From an uncultured Odoribacter sp. (GTDB taxonomy: Bacteria > Bacteroidota > Bacteroidia > Bacteroidales > Marinifilaceae), in NCBI GenBank assembly GCA_910589025.1, contig CAJURM010000008.1, positions 1-64,000 on the forward strand: 64,000 nt of DNA, given 5' to 3'. A program made the position numbers and the translations under genes. Below, in pieces: positions 15,979 through 23,578 of this stretch. The stretch's first letter is position 1; each line of letters starts with the position of its first letter. A model generated the notes under the pieces. The model was not told the DNA's origin. It did no database searches and saw nothing but the letters and a program-made list of their open reading frames with translations.

Positions 15979-17544
15979 TTAAAATCTTCGGCTTTCCCGT
16001 TTCCCAAAGCGGTAGGTTGTCTTTGCCCGGTAGGAAACGGTGTTGAGTTTTGAAAACGCCCCTTCGGCGGCATCCGGTCCGTCCACCGGTGCCTCGCCGC
16101 CTTTCTCAAAGGCGAGGTACTGGTCTTTCAGTTCAATCTGGTCGGCACTCTCCCTTTCGTCAATGTTGAACCATACGTTCCGGCGTTCAAAAAAAGACTG
16201 CGATGCCTCGATACGGTCATATTTGTCGCCTTTCGGTCGCTTATCCGGCTTGACCGGGATGTAATATCCCCGCTTATCTCCCTCGGTGTCAAAGTCATTG
16301 ACAAACTCATCCATAGCGAAAAGCCCTTCAATCCAATAGCGGACCTTCCGGCAATTTTTCAGTTCCGTACTTTCATAAAGGTCGTAAAGCCATTGCGCCA
16401 GGACAACACGGGTTGCCTGTCTGAGGAACGTGTGGATAATGTGAAATTCCCGTCCTTTTTTTCCAATTAGAATCATTCCTTTGTAGCAGGCTGCCGCTTT
16501 ATAGGACAGGTCACCATAAAATACCAGGGCGTCGTATTCATTGAGCGGCAGCATCTTTTTCCATTGCATGTCCTCCATCCGGAACACGGAACCGTCCTCG
16601 ATGTGTTTGTGCATATATTCCCGCATGAAGGAGCGGTACGGCGTATTGGCGTATTTTTCGCGCCAGTATTCTGCCGACGTCTTTTCCGGCCAGTTGGGTT
16701 CAAAGGTATTCAGGTCCTTCACTGCCGGGACGGAGAGAATCCGGTATTTGCTTTTCTTCCTGCCGTCTTTCGCTTTGCCAATCTGGACTTTAAACTGTGT
16801 TTTCATCCGGTTGGTAATGCTGTTTTTGTGGAAGTTGTTGTTGGCAAAGACGAATCGTTTGACTGAGCCGTCGGTTTCATTGAAGCACCCCATCAGGTCC
16901 TCGAATATCCATTCCACCCCTTCCCGCATGAGGCGCGAGTTATTGACATGGCGCTTGTTGTCCACGTCATCCACGACGATATAATCAGGTCGCTGGTCCT
17001 CCTCCCGGACCCCACGGGGATTTTGTCCGAATCCCAGGGACATGAAACGGACCCCGTCCGTGGTCAGAAATTCACCGGCTGCCCAGTCTCCTAATTTGAA
17101 GCGGCACCCGTAATCGTTGATAAGCCGTTTGTTGTATTGCAGTTGTGCCTGGCAGGCGGACAATAGTTTTTGCGCTTTCTTTTCGGTCTCCCCAATAAGC
17201 AGCATAAACTTCAACCTGCCGGTGTAATACAGGTATAAGGGTACCCCCATGTCGGCATGGACGGATTTCGCTCCGGAACGATAGATTTCCAATAATTCGT
17301 AAATTTCCGTATTCTGGATCATGTCGTCTGCGAACTGTTTATGGAACCAGGCACATCTGCATTGCGCATAATTGGGGAAATAGTATTCAAACCAGCGGAT
17401 ATAATCAGCTTCCAACCCCTTGACGCGCCTAAGTTTGTCGGAGGCTGTTTCGTTAATGTTGATAAATGTCGCCTTGCTGATCCGGCGGCAATGCTCATCG
17501 TATTTGGAAATGAGTTTTTGAAATTTCTGGTCTATGGTTGCCAT
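15979..17544 (-). CDS. Terminase large subunit (Mu gp28-like)
   Basis: 521 residues. The ATPase half has a Walker A variant RSGAKSVHADMG, Walker B YIVVDDVDN and the coupling motif VFANNNF. The nuclease half has the first Asp in YGDLSYKAAA, a second acidic site in YWIEGLFAMDEF and a late one in KYDRIEASQSFFE. It packages DNA through the portal, and in Mu-like phages cuts host DNA next to the integrated genome. The terminase small subunit gene is 7 bp upstream. Confidence 0.92.
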   Translation of the reverse strand: MATIDQKFQKLISKYDEHCRRISKATFININETASDKLRRVKGLEADYIRWFEYYFPNYAQCRCAWFHKQFADDMIQNTEIYELLEIYRSGAKSVHADMGVPLYLYYTGRLKFMLLIGETEKKAQKLLSACQAQLQYNKRLINDYGCRFKLGDWAAGEFLTTDGVRFMSLGFGQNPRGVREEDQRPDYIVVDDVDNKRHVNNSRLMREGVEWIFEDLMGCFNETDGSVKRFVFANNNFHKNSITNRMKTQFKVQIGKAKDGRKKSKYRILSVPAVKDLNTFEPNWPEKTSAEYWREKYANTPYRSFMREYMHKHIEDGSVFRMEDMQWKKMLPLNEYDALVFYGDLSYKAAACYKGMILIGKKGREFHIIHTFLRQATRVVLAQWLYDLYESTELKNCRKVRYWIEGLFAMDEFVNDFDTEGDKRGYYIPVKPDKRPKGDKYDRIEASQSFFERRNVWFNIDERESADQIELKDQYLAFEKGGEAPVDGPDAAEGAFSKLNTVSYRAKTTYRFGKRESRRF

Positions 17545-17551
17545 ACCCTTT

Positions 17552-17986
17552 TTATTTTAAAGAATCCTGCTCTGCCCGCCAGGCAATAAAGAGTTTATGA
17601 AACTCGGTAAATTCCGCTGCCTTTTTCGGGTCTACTTCCGCCATCCAGTTGTCGAACTCCATGAACACGGAGATGACGACCGAAAGGGACACCTTGCCGT
17701 CCAGGTAGGTCAACGCCTTGTTGATTTTGGAAAGTGCGTCGGCGTCTATTTTTGCCTTGTTTCCTTCGGAAACGGATTTCATTTCCTCCAACAGCAATTC
17801 CCGGATTTTGGCGGGTGTAGATATGACCCGGTCGCGCTTGGCATCCCAGTCCATTTGCTTGCGCCATTTGGAGAGGGAGGCTTCCGTGATGCCTAACTGC
17901 ATGGAGATGGCGGAACAGGTCAGTCCCTGCTCGACAAAGAGTGATTCCGCTACGCTGTATAACTTGTGTTTGGGTTGTGTTGCCAT
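17552..17986 (-). CDS. Terminase small subunit (HTH)
   Basis: 144 residues from ATG at 17984-17986; a longer frame to 18082 would run into the divergent promoter. The N-terminus CSAISMQLGITEASLSKWRKQMDWDAKR is a textbook HTH, followed by helices for oligomerisation (SKINKALTYLDGKVSLS). It recognises the packaging start and passes DNA to the large subunit. First gene of the leftward head operon. Confidence 0.8.
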   Translation of the reverse strand: MATQPKHKLYSVAESLFVEQGLTCSAISMQLGITEASLSKWRKQMDWDAKRDRVISTPAKIRELLLEEMKSVSEGNKAKIDADALSKINKALTYLDGKVSLSVVISVFMEFDNWMAEVDPKKAAEFTEFHKLFIAWRAEQDSLK

Positions 17987-18055
17987 TTCTTTTTTCCGCA
18001 AAAGTGAGGCGTAAAAAGAAGGTTTGAAAAAATAGTGTAAACCCTTGACACTCTT

Positions 18056-18087
18056 TTTGAGCAGGTGTTTTATATCCCCCATTTTTG
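18056..18087 (+). promoter_or_regulatory. Rightward late promoter
   Basis: TTTG (18056-18059), 20-nt spacer, CATTTTTG (18080-18087, one mismatch to TAnnTTTG), 25 nt before the protease start codon. The 125-bp gap between the divergent head operons should hold both late promoters; I could not define the leftward one. Confidence 0.5.
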
Positions 18088-18111
18088 CCCTTGAAAAACG
18101 ATGAAGAGAGT

Positions 18112-19095
18112 ATGGAAAGATTTGTATTCAATGATGAGACCAAAAAAAATTCGCACGGCTTCTATCTGCTGAATGCCGGAGGGAGGTTTGAACGTTTCAA
18201 CGAAAATCCGGTGATGTTGCATAATCACGACCTGGCGCAACTTATAGGGAAATGGTTAAATCTGCGAACGGAAGGCTGTCTGCTTACAGCAGAACCGGAG
18301 TTTGACGAAAGTGATCCGGACGCCATGAAGATAAAAGGCAAGGTGGAACGGGGGTATCTCCGTGGTGCTTCGCCTGGCATTATTATCCTTGCGGCAGAAT
18401 GGCGCGAAAATCCGGTAACCAAAGAATTGGAACTTTATGTGACGGACTGGGAACTGTTTGAAGGCTCCACGGTCAGCGTTCCTTCCAACGCGGGTGCTCT
18501 GACGCTGCGGATTTACGACAACAACCATCACCTGGTGAATGACGGGGATGTGAAGTGTCACATTGAGAACATTATCAAACTGGGACTTTCTTCAAAAACA
18601 AATGAAAACATAACCAAACATGTAAAAATGAACACAGAAATGAAATTGACGGCCGAGGCATTGGTGGCACTCGGCATTCAGGAAACAGCAGACGCAACAG
18701 CCGTCAGCACTGCCATTATCGCATTGAAAGTGAAAGCGGAAAAGGCAGAAAAGGAAGCCCAGAAATTCCGGGAAAAGGCAGAAACCGCCAGGAAAAAAGC
18801 AGCAGAGGAAATGGTCGGGCTGGCTATCCAGGAAGGACGCATTACCGCCGACAAAAAGGAGGCTTTTATCCGTCTGGCGTTAGCCGATCCGGAAACCACC
18901 AAGGCGACCTTAGACGCCATTCCGGCAAAACAGAGTTTGGCGGCACATATTCAAAGCATTGCCGGAGGGGATGTGATTCCCGCCGAGCGAAAGAACTGGA
19001 CGCTGCTCCAGTGGATGAAAAACGACATGGCCGGATTGAAAAGGCTCCAGGTGGAGGCTCCGGAAGTGTATGAACAAATCAAGAAAAAAGTGTAA
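18112..19095 (+). CDS. Prohead protease fused to scaffold
   Basis: 327 residues from ATG 18112; the upstream in-frame TTG (18085) overlaps the promoter box. Residues 1-150 resemble the HK97/S78-type prohead protease: His in MLHNHD (about 37-39), GASPG, and the Ser motif EGSTVSVPSNAGALTL. Residues 180-327 are helical and charged (KVKAEKAEKEAQKFREKAETARKKAAEE), typical of a scaffold. An internal ATG at 18628 (MNTEMKLTAEALVALG) could give the scaffold alone, as in Mu I/Z. It cleaves the scaffold during capsid maturation. Confidence 0.82.
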   Translation: MERFVFNDETKKNSHGFYLLNAGGRFERFNENPVMLHNHDLAQLIGKWLNLRTEGCLLTAEPEFDESDPDAMKIKGKVERGYLRGASPGIIILAAEWRENPVTKELELYVTDWELFEGSTVSVPSNAGALTLRIYDNNHHLVNDGDVKCHIENIIKLGLSSKTNENITKHVKMNTEMKLTAEALVALGIQETADATAVSTAIIALKVKAEKAEKEAQKFREKAETARKKAAEEMVGLAIQEGRITADKKEAFIRLALADPETTKATLDAIPAKQSLAAHIQSIAGGDVIPAERKNWTLLQWMKNDMAGLKRLQVEAPEVYEQIKKKV

Positions 19096-19114
19096 CCCAT
19101 AAAAACAAAGAAAA

Positions 19115-19972
19115 ATGGCTATTGAGAGAGAATTATGGATTGAAATGATTAAAGAGGGCATGGTGCCGGACACGTCATTCCTTTCCCATTCGGTAAACAT
19201 GGATGAGCATGTGCGTGAAAACGTCTTGCATTTACAGGAAGCCGGCATTGACCCGGAAGTGTTGGTTGATAACGATGTATGGCCTATTCCCGTGACTACG
19301 CGTGTGGATATTCCGTTGGAGTTGCCTCTGCATACCTTCGACACGGTAAATACGTTAGTACGAAATGTGGAGGAAATGGAATCCTCGTACAATAAAATGG
19401 AAAGCGTCGTGCGTTCCCATCGAAATTCACTGAAGAAGAAAATTTCCAGACATGCGGCATACAATTGGTGCCCGTCAAAAGACAGTGAAATGACTCCCGT
19501 TTTGGTAAGCGATGGTGCAGTAAACAAAGCCGGATTGAAACGGATTTCATTTGAAGACATCTTGACGATGGAAGCCAGATTCCGCGCATTAGAAGTGGAA
19601 ATGGATTCACTGGTTGTTGTGTTGAATCCCATCCATTTAGCGGATTTGCAGGCGGAAGACCTAAAACTTTACAAAGAAGTCCTGGCGGCCGGAAAGATAT
19701 TCAACTCCAAATTGTTCACCTTCCCCGGGCTGCCTTACTTTGATACCACTACGGGCCAAAAGAAGGCTTTTGGTTCTGCCATTACAGCAACTGATTCCCA
19801 AGCGTCCCTGATGTATTGCGAAACGGAAGTTTGTTTGGCACGCGGAGATACGGAGGTATTTGCCCGGTACAAGGATCCGAAAGATCGTGGAGATATCATT
19901 GGCTTCCAGCAGCGTGCAATGGCTTTGCCTATCCGGGGCAAATATATCGGAGCCATATACAGCGGGAAATAA
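19115..19972 (+). CDS. Major capsid protein (HK97 fold, Mu gpT-like position)
   Basis: 285 residues, start after the ribosome-site-like AAAACAAAGAAAA. Composition and order fit a capsid: long helix near 100-130, then mixed beta regions ending in RGDIIGFQQRAMALPIRGKYIGAIYSGK, a typical C-terminal P-domain/strand ending for phage capsids. Position directly after protease/scaffold supports the call. Function assigned by synteny more than by motif. Confidence 0.8.
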   Translation: MAIERELWIEMIKEGMVPDTSFLSHSVNMDEHVRENVLHLQEAGIDPEVLVDNDVWPIPVTTRVDIPLELPLHTFDTVNTLVRNVEEMESSYNKMESVVRSHRNSLKKKISRHAAYNWCPSKDSEMTPVLVSDGAVNKAGLKRISFEDILTMEARFRALEVEMDSLVVVLNPIHLADLQAEDLKLYKEVLAAGKIFNSKLFTFPGLPYFDTTTGQKKAFGSAITATDSQASLMYCETEVCLARGDTEVFARYKDPKDRGDIIGFQQRAMALPIRGKYIGAIYSGK

Positions 19973-19987
19973 CCTTAAAGTGAAGTT

Positions 19988-20392
19988 ATGGATGTGGTAC
20001 AAATCATTACCGCCCTGACCGCCTTGCTTGGTGTCGTTACTTCCGTCCTTTATGCCCGACGGGCAAAAAAGGCGGAAGTAAAAACCAAGGAAGCGGAAGC
20101 GAGGGCAAAGGAGATTGAAAACCGGAAAAATGACATCGGCAATGCGGAGCTGATGATTGAACTGGTGAAAAAGGCTAATGCTGAAGCCTCGGAAGTTTGG
20201 CATAATTTGATTGAAACTTTAAAACGAGAAAATGGAAAATTTAAAAAATCTATTGAGCGGCTGGAGAGGGCTTTTCGGAGTATTCATCGCTGCCCTTATC
20301 GGGATAACTGCCCTGTTTATGCAGAGTTGCAAGACGAAGAAGGAAGTGAGCAGCACTACTCTTGTCCGGACGGAAACAATACGGGAAATTGA
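19988..20392 (+). CDS. Inner-membrane spanin-like protein (Rz-like)
   Basis: 134 residues. One N-terminal transmembrane helix (about 3-24, IITALTALLGVVTSVLYA) is followed by a long charged coiled coil (AKKAEVKTKEAEARAKEIEN) and a Cys-containing tail (CPYRDNCPVY). This layout is that of an i-spanin. Its last 161 bp overlap the next gene in another frame, as Rz and Rz1 do. Assignment is from topology and gene nesting. Confidence 0.55.
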   Translation: MDVVQIITALTALLGVVTSVLYARRAKKAEVKTKEAEARAKEIENRKNDIGNAELMIELVKKANAEASEVWHNLIETLKRENGKFKKSIERLERAFRSIHRCPYRDNCPVYAELQDEEGSEQHYSCPDGNNTGN

Positions 20393-20798
20393 ACGTGATA
20401 CGGTTGTTGAAATACAACCCGATTCGGCTTCGTTAAAGGCTTTGCTGGAGTGTGACAGTGTCGGGAATGTGTTGCTGAAACAGATAGCAGCGTATGAAGC
20501 CGGGAAGCATGTAAACCCTCCTCAGTTGGATATCCGGGATAATATATTGACGGCGAAAGTGAAGGTAGATTCTTTTGGGATTTTTATGAAGTTCCGGGAG
20601 CGGTATGTTGAACGGATGGATTACATGGAGAGCCAGGAGAAAGAAACCGTGACCGTGTATGTAAATTGGCTGACAGGGTGGCAGAAGTTCCGGGTCTGGT
20701 TGGGAAATGTTGTGCTGGTGGTGGTTCCGGTTTATATCGTGTTTAAATGCCGGAAATCTATTTGGCAATGGATAAAGAAAATTTTATTCAGGAAATAA
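20232..20798 (+). CDS. Putative lipoprotein with C-terminal TM helix, spanin-like partner
   Basis: 188 residues. The N-terminal hydrophobic stretch (GVFIAALIGITALFMQSC, Cys about 33) ends in a lipobox-like sequence. A soluble helical middle follows, then a C-terminal TM helix (VLVVVPVYIVFKC, about 160-172) and a basic end. Overlap with the Rz-like gene suggests an outer-membrane spanin, but Rz1 proteins lack a C-terminal TM helix, so it may be a unimolecular spanin or something else. Confidence 0.5.
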   Translation: MENLKNLLSGWRGLFGVFIAALIGITALFMQSCKTKKEVSSTTLVRTETIREIERDTVVEIQPDSASLKALLECDSVGNVLLKQIAAYEAGKHVNPPQLDIRDNILTAKVKVDSFGIFMKFRERYVERMDYMESQEKETVTVYVNWLTGWQKFRVWLGNVVLVVVPVYIVFKCRKSIWQWIKKILFRK

Positions 20799-20854
20799 CC
20801 GCCAAAACCAACATGTGACTGGATGTTATTTATAGACAAAAAAATCATCGGATT

Positions 20855-21238
20855 ATGGAAAAAGAAGAAATGGTGGAAACCAGAGGCTTGACGGAAGAGC
20901 AAGCAAAAAAAACAGAGGTTGCAGAAACTGTTGCAGCACCCCAGAGCAAGGAAACGGAAAAGAAAGAGGGCAAAAACCGGAAAGAAAAAACAGGGGAACA
21001 GGCAGGAAAACAGCCGGACGCCGATAAACCGGAACCACAGAAAAAACCGGAGAAATCAAAAGCGACCAGGGATATCCCTCCGTTTTTGGAGTCTTACATG
21101 AAGGCTTACCCCAAGGAAACGGCTTTTCATGTCACCAGTGACAAACAGGTATTCCTGGAAAAGGATTTGAACCTGGCACGGTTTCATCAGCGGAGCCTGA
21201 AAACCGAGGGGGAAGTACAAACCATAAAAGTGAAATGA
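20855..21238 (+). CDS. Charged low-complexity phage protein, unknown
   Basis: 127 residues. The first ~75 are almost entirely Glu, Lys, Gln, Pro and Ala (disordered); the last ~50 form a small domain (DIPPFLESYMKAYPKETAFHVTSDKQVF) with a beta end. Between the lysis genes and the sheath; could be a head decoration or head-tail adaptor. No family recognised. It ends 1 bp before the sheath start. Confidence 0.6.
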   Translation: MEKEEMVETRGLTEEQAKKTEVAETVAAPQSKETEKKEGKNRKEKTGEQAGKQPDADKPEPQKKPEKSKATRDIPPFLESYMKAYPKETAFHVTSDKQVFLEKDLNLARFHQRSLKTEGEVQTIKVK

Positions 21239-21239
21239 C

Positions 21240-22415
21240 ATGGGCTTACCGAAAGTAAAAATAAACTTAGGCAACGGGAATCTCGGCCAGACGTCAATCA
21301 CCGACGACGGGATTGCCGGAATGATTCTGACGGGAAAAGCGGTAGACGGGACACTGGAATTGAATAAACATTACCAGTTGTCCTCTACCCGCGACCTGAA
21401 AGGATTGGGGATAACGGAAGAAAACAATCCGCTTGCAGCAAAGGAAATCAAAGCCTTTTATGCCCAGGCGGGAGACGGAGCGGAATTGCATCTGCTCGTG
21501 GTCAGTGAAGCCACGACTTTGGCCACGATGTGCGACCCGGCAGACGGTTCTCCGCTCCGCAAGCTGATCGATGCTGCCGCCGGACGCATCCGGTTAATAG
21601 GAATCAACAAACTCACACCGGCGGAATACGAAGCCGACACCACACAGGGAATTGATGCGGATGCCATTACCGCAGCCGCCAATGCCCAACAGGTGGCCGA
21701 AAGCTATGCGAACCAAATCCGTCCTTTCCGGCTACTGCTGCCCGCACCAGCCTGGACAGGAACGACAGAAAATCTGTATAAACCGGCGGAAAGCAGTTAT
21801 AACCGGGTAGCCTTTATCCTGGCATCCGATGGTGCCATTGCGGGGGAATACTCTGCTGCTGTCGGAATGATTCTGGGACGTGCTGCCCTGATGGAACCCC
21901 AACAGTCCATCGGCCGGGTGAAATCAGGTTCCCTTACCCCGGAGGGGTATTTCACCTCCGGAGACAATTACCTGGACAAAATCGGAATGGCAGAATCCCT
22001 GAACGATGCCGGGTATATCTTTTTTACCAGCTATACGGCTAAAAACGGATGTTACCTGAACGGTGACGGGATGGCAGCCCCGGCATCGGACGATTACGGG
22101 CAGTTGCATCTGGGACGGATTATTGATAAGGCGATGGTGATAGCCTATACAACCTATATTTCAGAAATCCTGGAAAACATTGCCGTGGATGAAAAGGGCA
22201 ACCTTCCGGTCGGTGCCTGCAAAAATTTTGAGGGCATGATTGAAAACGCCATTGCCGGCAATATGGGAAACCAAATCAGCAGTTTTACGGCGTATGTCGA
22301 TCCGTCGCAAAACATCCTTTCAACCGGAAAACTGGAAATAGACTGCAAACTGGTTCCTTTAGGCGTGCTCCGGGAAATCCAGGTAAACCTGTCTTTTGAG
22401 AATCCGGCCGTTTAA
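21240..22415 (+). CDS. Tail sheath protein (DUF2586-like)
   Basis: 391 residues. Matches the Bacteroidota sheath outline: MGLPKVKINLGNGNLG at the start, ISDD-type second strand, a middle domain with KLIDAAAGRIRLIGI, and the C-terminal exchange strands with YVDPSQNILSTGKLEIDCKLVPLGVLREIQVNLSFENP. Six-fold sheath rings contract to drive the tube through the envelope. It makes this phage a myovirus-type particle like Mu. Confidence 0.85.
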   Translation: MGLPKVKINLGNGNLGQTSITDDGIAGMILTGKAVDGTLELNKHYQLSSTRDLKGLGITEENNPLAAKEIKAFYAQAGDGAELHLLVVSEATTLATMCDPADGSPLRKLIDAAAGRIRLIGINKLTPAEYEADTTQGIDADAITAAANAQQVAESYANQIRPFRLLLPAPAWTGTTENLYKPAESSYNRVAFILASDGAIAGEYSAAVGMILGRAALMEPQQSIGRVKSGSLTPEGYFTSGDNYLDKIGMAESLNDAGYIFFTSYTAKNGCYLNGDGMAAPASDDYGQLHLGRIIDKAMVIAYTTYISEILENIAVDEKGNLPVGACKNFEGMIENAIAGNMGNQISSFTAYVDPSQNILSTGKLEIDCKLVPLGVLREIQVNLSFENPAV

Positions 22416-22434
22416 CCTTTAATCTTATTACACT

Positions 22435-22857
22435 ATGGTATTTAATTCAAAAGAATATTCTTTTTGCGATGTGTCTGTTTATGCCCTGGGGCGGCCTATT
22501 GTCACCCTCCGTGGCATCGAATATAAGACCAAAAAGAATAAAGAAGTTTTGTATGCTGCCGGCGAAACACCCCGGAGCATACAGCACGGGAAACGGGAAG
22601 TCGAAGGAACCGTCACCATTCTGCAAAGTGACCTGATTGCCTTGAACCGCGCCGCCCAGGAAGCCGGAAAAACCGATTGCCTCGACCTTGATGTTGACCT
22701 GGTCATAACCTACGCATCGGAGGACGGGATTGTCACGACCGACAAAATCATCCAGGCTTCCTTCACGGAGGACGCATACAGCATGAAGGAAGGCGATTTG
22801 TATATGGAGTGTCCCCTCCCTTTCATTGCGATGGACATCAAAAAGAACGTTATTTAA
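22435..22857 (+). CDS. Tail tube protein
   Basis: 140 residues, all-beta: VTLRGIEYKTKKNKEVLYAAGETPRSIQHGKREVEGTVTILQSD is typical of tube proteins of contractile tails, as is the final PLPFIAMDIKKN strand. It stacks as hexamers inside the sheath. Position right after the sheath gene confirms. Confidence 0.85.
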   Translation: MVFNSKEYSFCDVSVYALGRPIVTLRGIEYKTKKNKEVLYAAGETPRSIQHGKREVEGTVTILQSDLIALNRAAQEAGKTDCLDLDVDLVITYASEDGIVTTDKIIQASFTEDAYSMKEGDLYMECPLPFIAMDIKKNVI

Positions 22858-22881
22858 AAACCTTTTAAACAGTTATTAAAC

Positions 22882-23202
22882 ATGGAAAAAAACGCAGTTA
22901 TCACCGAAGAAGAAAAAATCCGGAAGTGGAAAGAGCAGTATAAAAACGTATTCGCCTACGAAGTGGAAATGGAGAACGGCGAAATGAAAAAAATCCATTT
23001 CCGGCAACCTGACCGCCGGATTCTTTCCGCAGCCACTATCAACGCCAAAGGCGATATAATGCGATACAATGAGGTGGTTTTGAAAAACTGCCTGTTGGAC
23101 GAAGACAAGTCCATTCTGGAGGACGACAGCCTGTTTTTCGGCTTGTCGCAAAAGGTGGATGAACTGGTCAATGCAAAGGTCGGTGAGTTAAAAAAGCTCT
23201 GA
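22882..23202 (+). CDS. Tail assembly chaperone, short form (G-like)
   Basis: 106 residues, acidic/basic mix with the usual chaperone fold features (NVFAYEVEMENGEMKKIHFRQPDR). It binds the tape measure during tail assembly. The frame ends at 23202, but a heptamer A-AAA-AAG at 23190-23196 directly before the stop allows a -1 shift into a second frame, the standard G/GT arrangement of tailed phages. Confidence 0.8.
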   Translation: MEKNAVITEEEKIRKWKEQYKNVFAYEVEMENGEMKKIHFRQPDRRILSAATINAKGDIMRYNEVVLKNCLLDEDKSILEDDSLFFGLSQKVDELVNAKVGELKKL

Positions 23203-23381
23203 CCGGGGCAGGACTGGATAAGGGGATAGGCATTTATGAGGCCGACACCCTTATCCGTGCCGTCCTTCACCTTGCTCCGGAAGGACTTACAGACGAAGAA
23301 TGGGTACATCACACTGTGATGGCCGTATGGATGGAAGACTACCGGGTGAGCCGGATTGCCAGGCTATTCGAGAAAGATTAA
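23190..23381 (+). CDS. Frameshift-made C-terminal extension of the tail chaperone (GT-like)
   Basis: At A-AAA-AAG (23190-23196, the slippery heptamer of E. coli dnaX) a -1 shift continues as ALTGAGLDKGIGIYEADTLI and so on to the stop at 23379-23381, adding 61 residues to give a 166-residue long form. This second frame has no start codon or ribosome site of its own. Helical content and Trp-rich end (WVHHTVMAVWMEDYRVSRI) fit a T domain. Shift efficiency is unknown. Confidence 0.75.
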   Translation, partial: KKALTGAGLDKGIGIYEADTLIRAVLHLAPEGLTDEEWVHHTVMAVWMEDYRVSRIARLFEKD

Positions 23382-23560
23382 TTCCGGAAGATTCGTTCGA
23401 TTGTTTCCGGATAACCGGGAGGACAACCGTGCGGTTTGGATGAGCCGGTAAGCGATCTGTAAAGGTTTACCAACGAAAGCCACAGCATATTCAGCACCCA
23501 AACCACTGCTAAAAGCAATGGAATACCCACAATGATTCCGATAATAATTGTAACAATCAT
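23378..23560 (-). CDS. 60-residue membrane protein encoded against the tail operon
   Basis: Leftward ATG at 23558-23560, stop at 23378-23380, overlapping the chaperone extension's stop by 3 bp. The product starts MIVTIIIGIIVGIPLLLAVV, a strong TM helix of 25-30 residues, followed by SLVNLYRSLTGSSKPHGCPPG. It fills almost the whole 198-bp gap before the tape measure. TATCTTTG (minus strand) directly upstream may be its promoter. Could be a holin, superinfection-exclusion factor or lysogenic-conversion gene. Confidence 0.5.
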   Translation of the reverse strand: MIVTIIIGIIVGIPLLLAVVWVLNMLWLSLVNLYRSLTGSSKPHGCPPGYPETIERIFRN

Positions 23561-23578
23561 ACCCCAAAGATAATAAAA

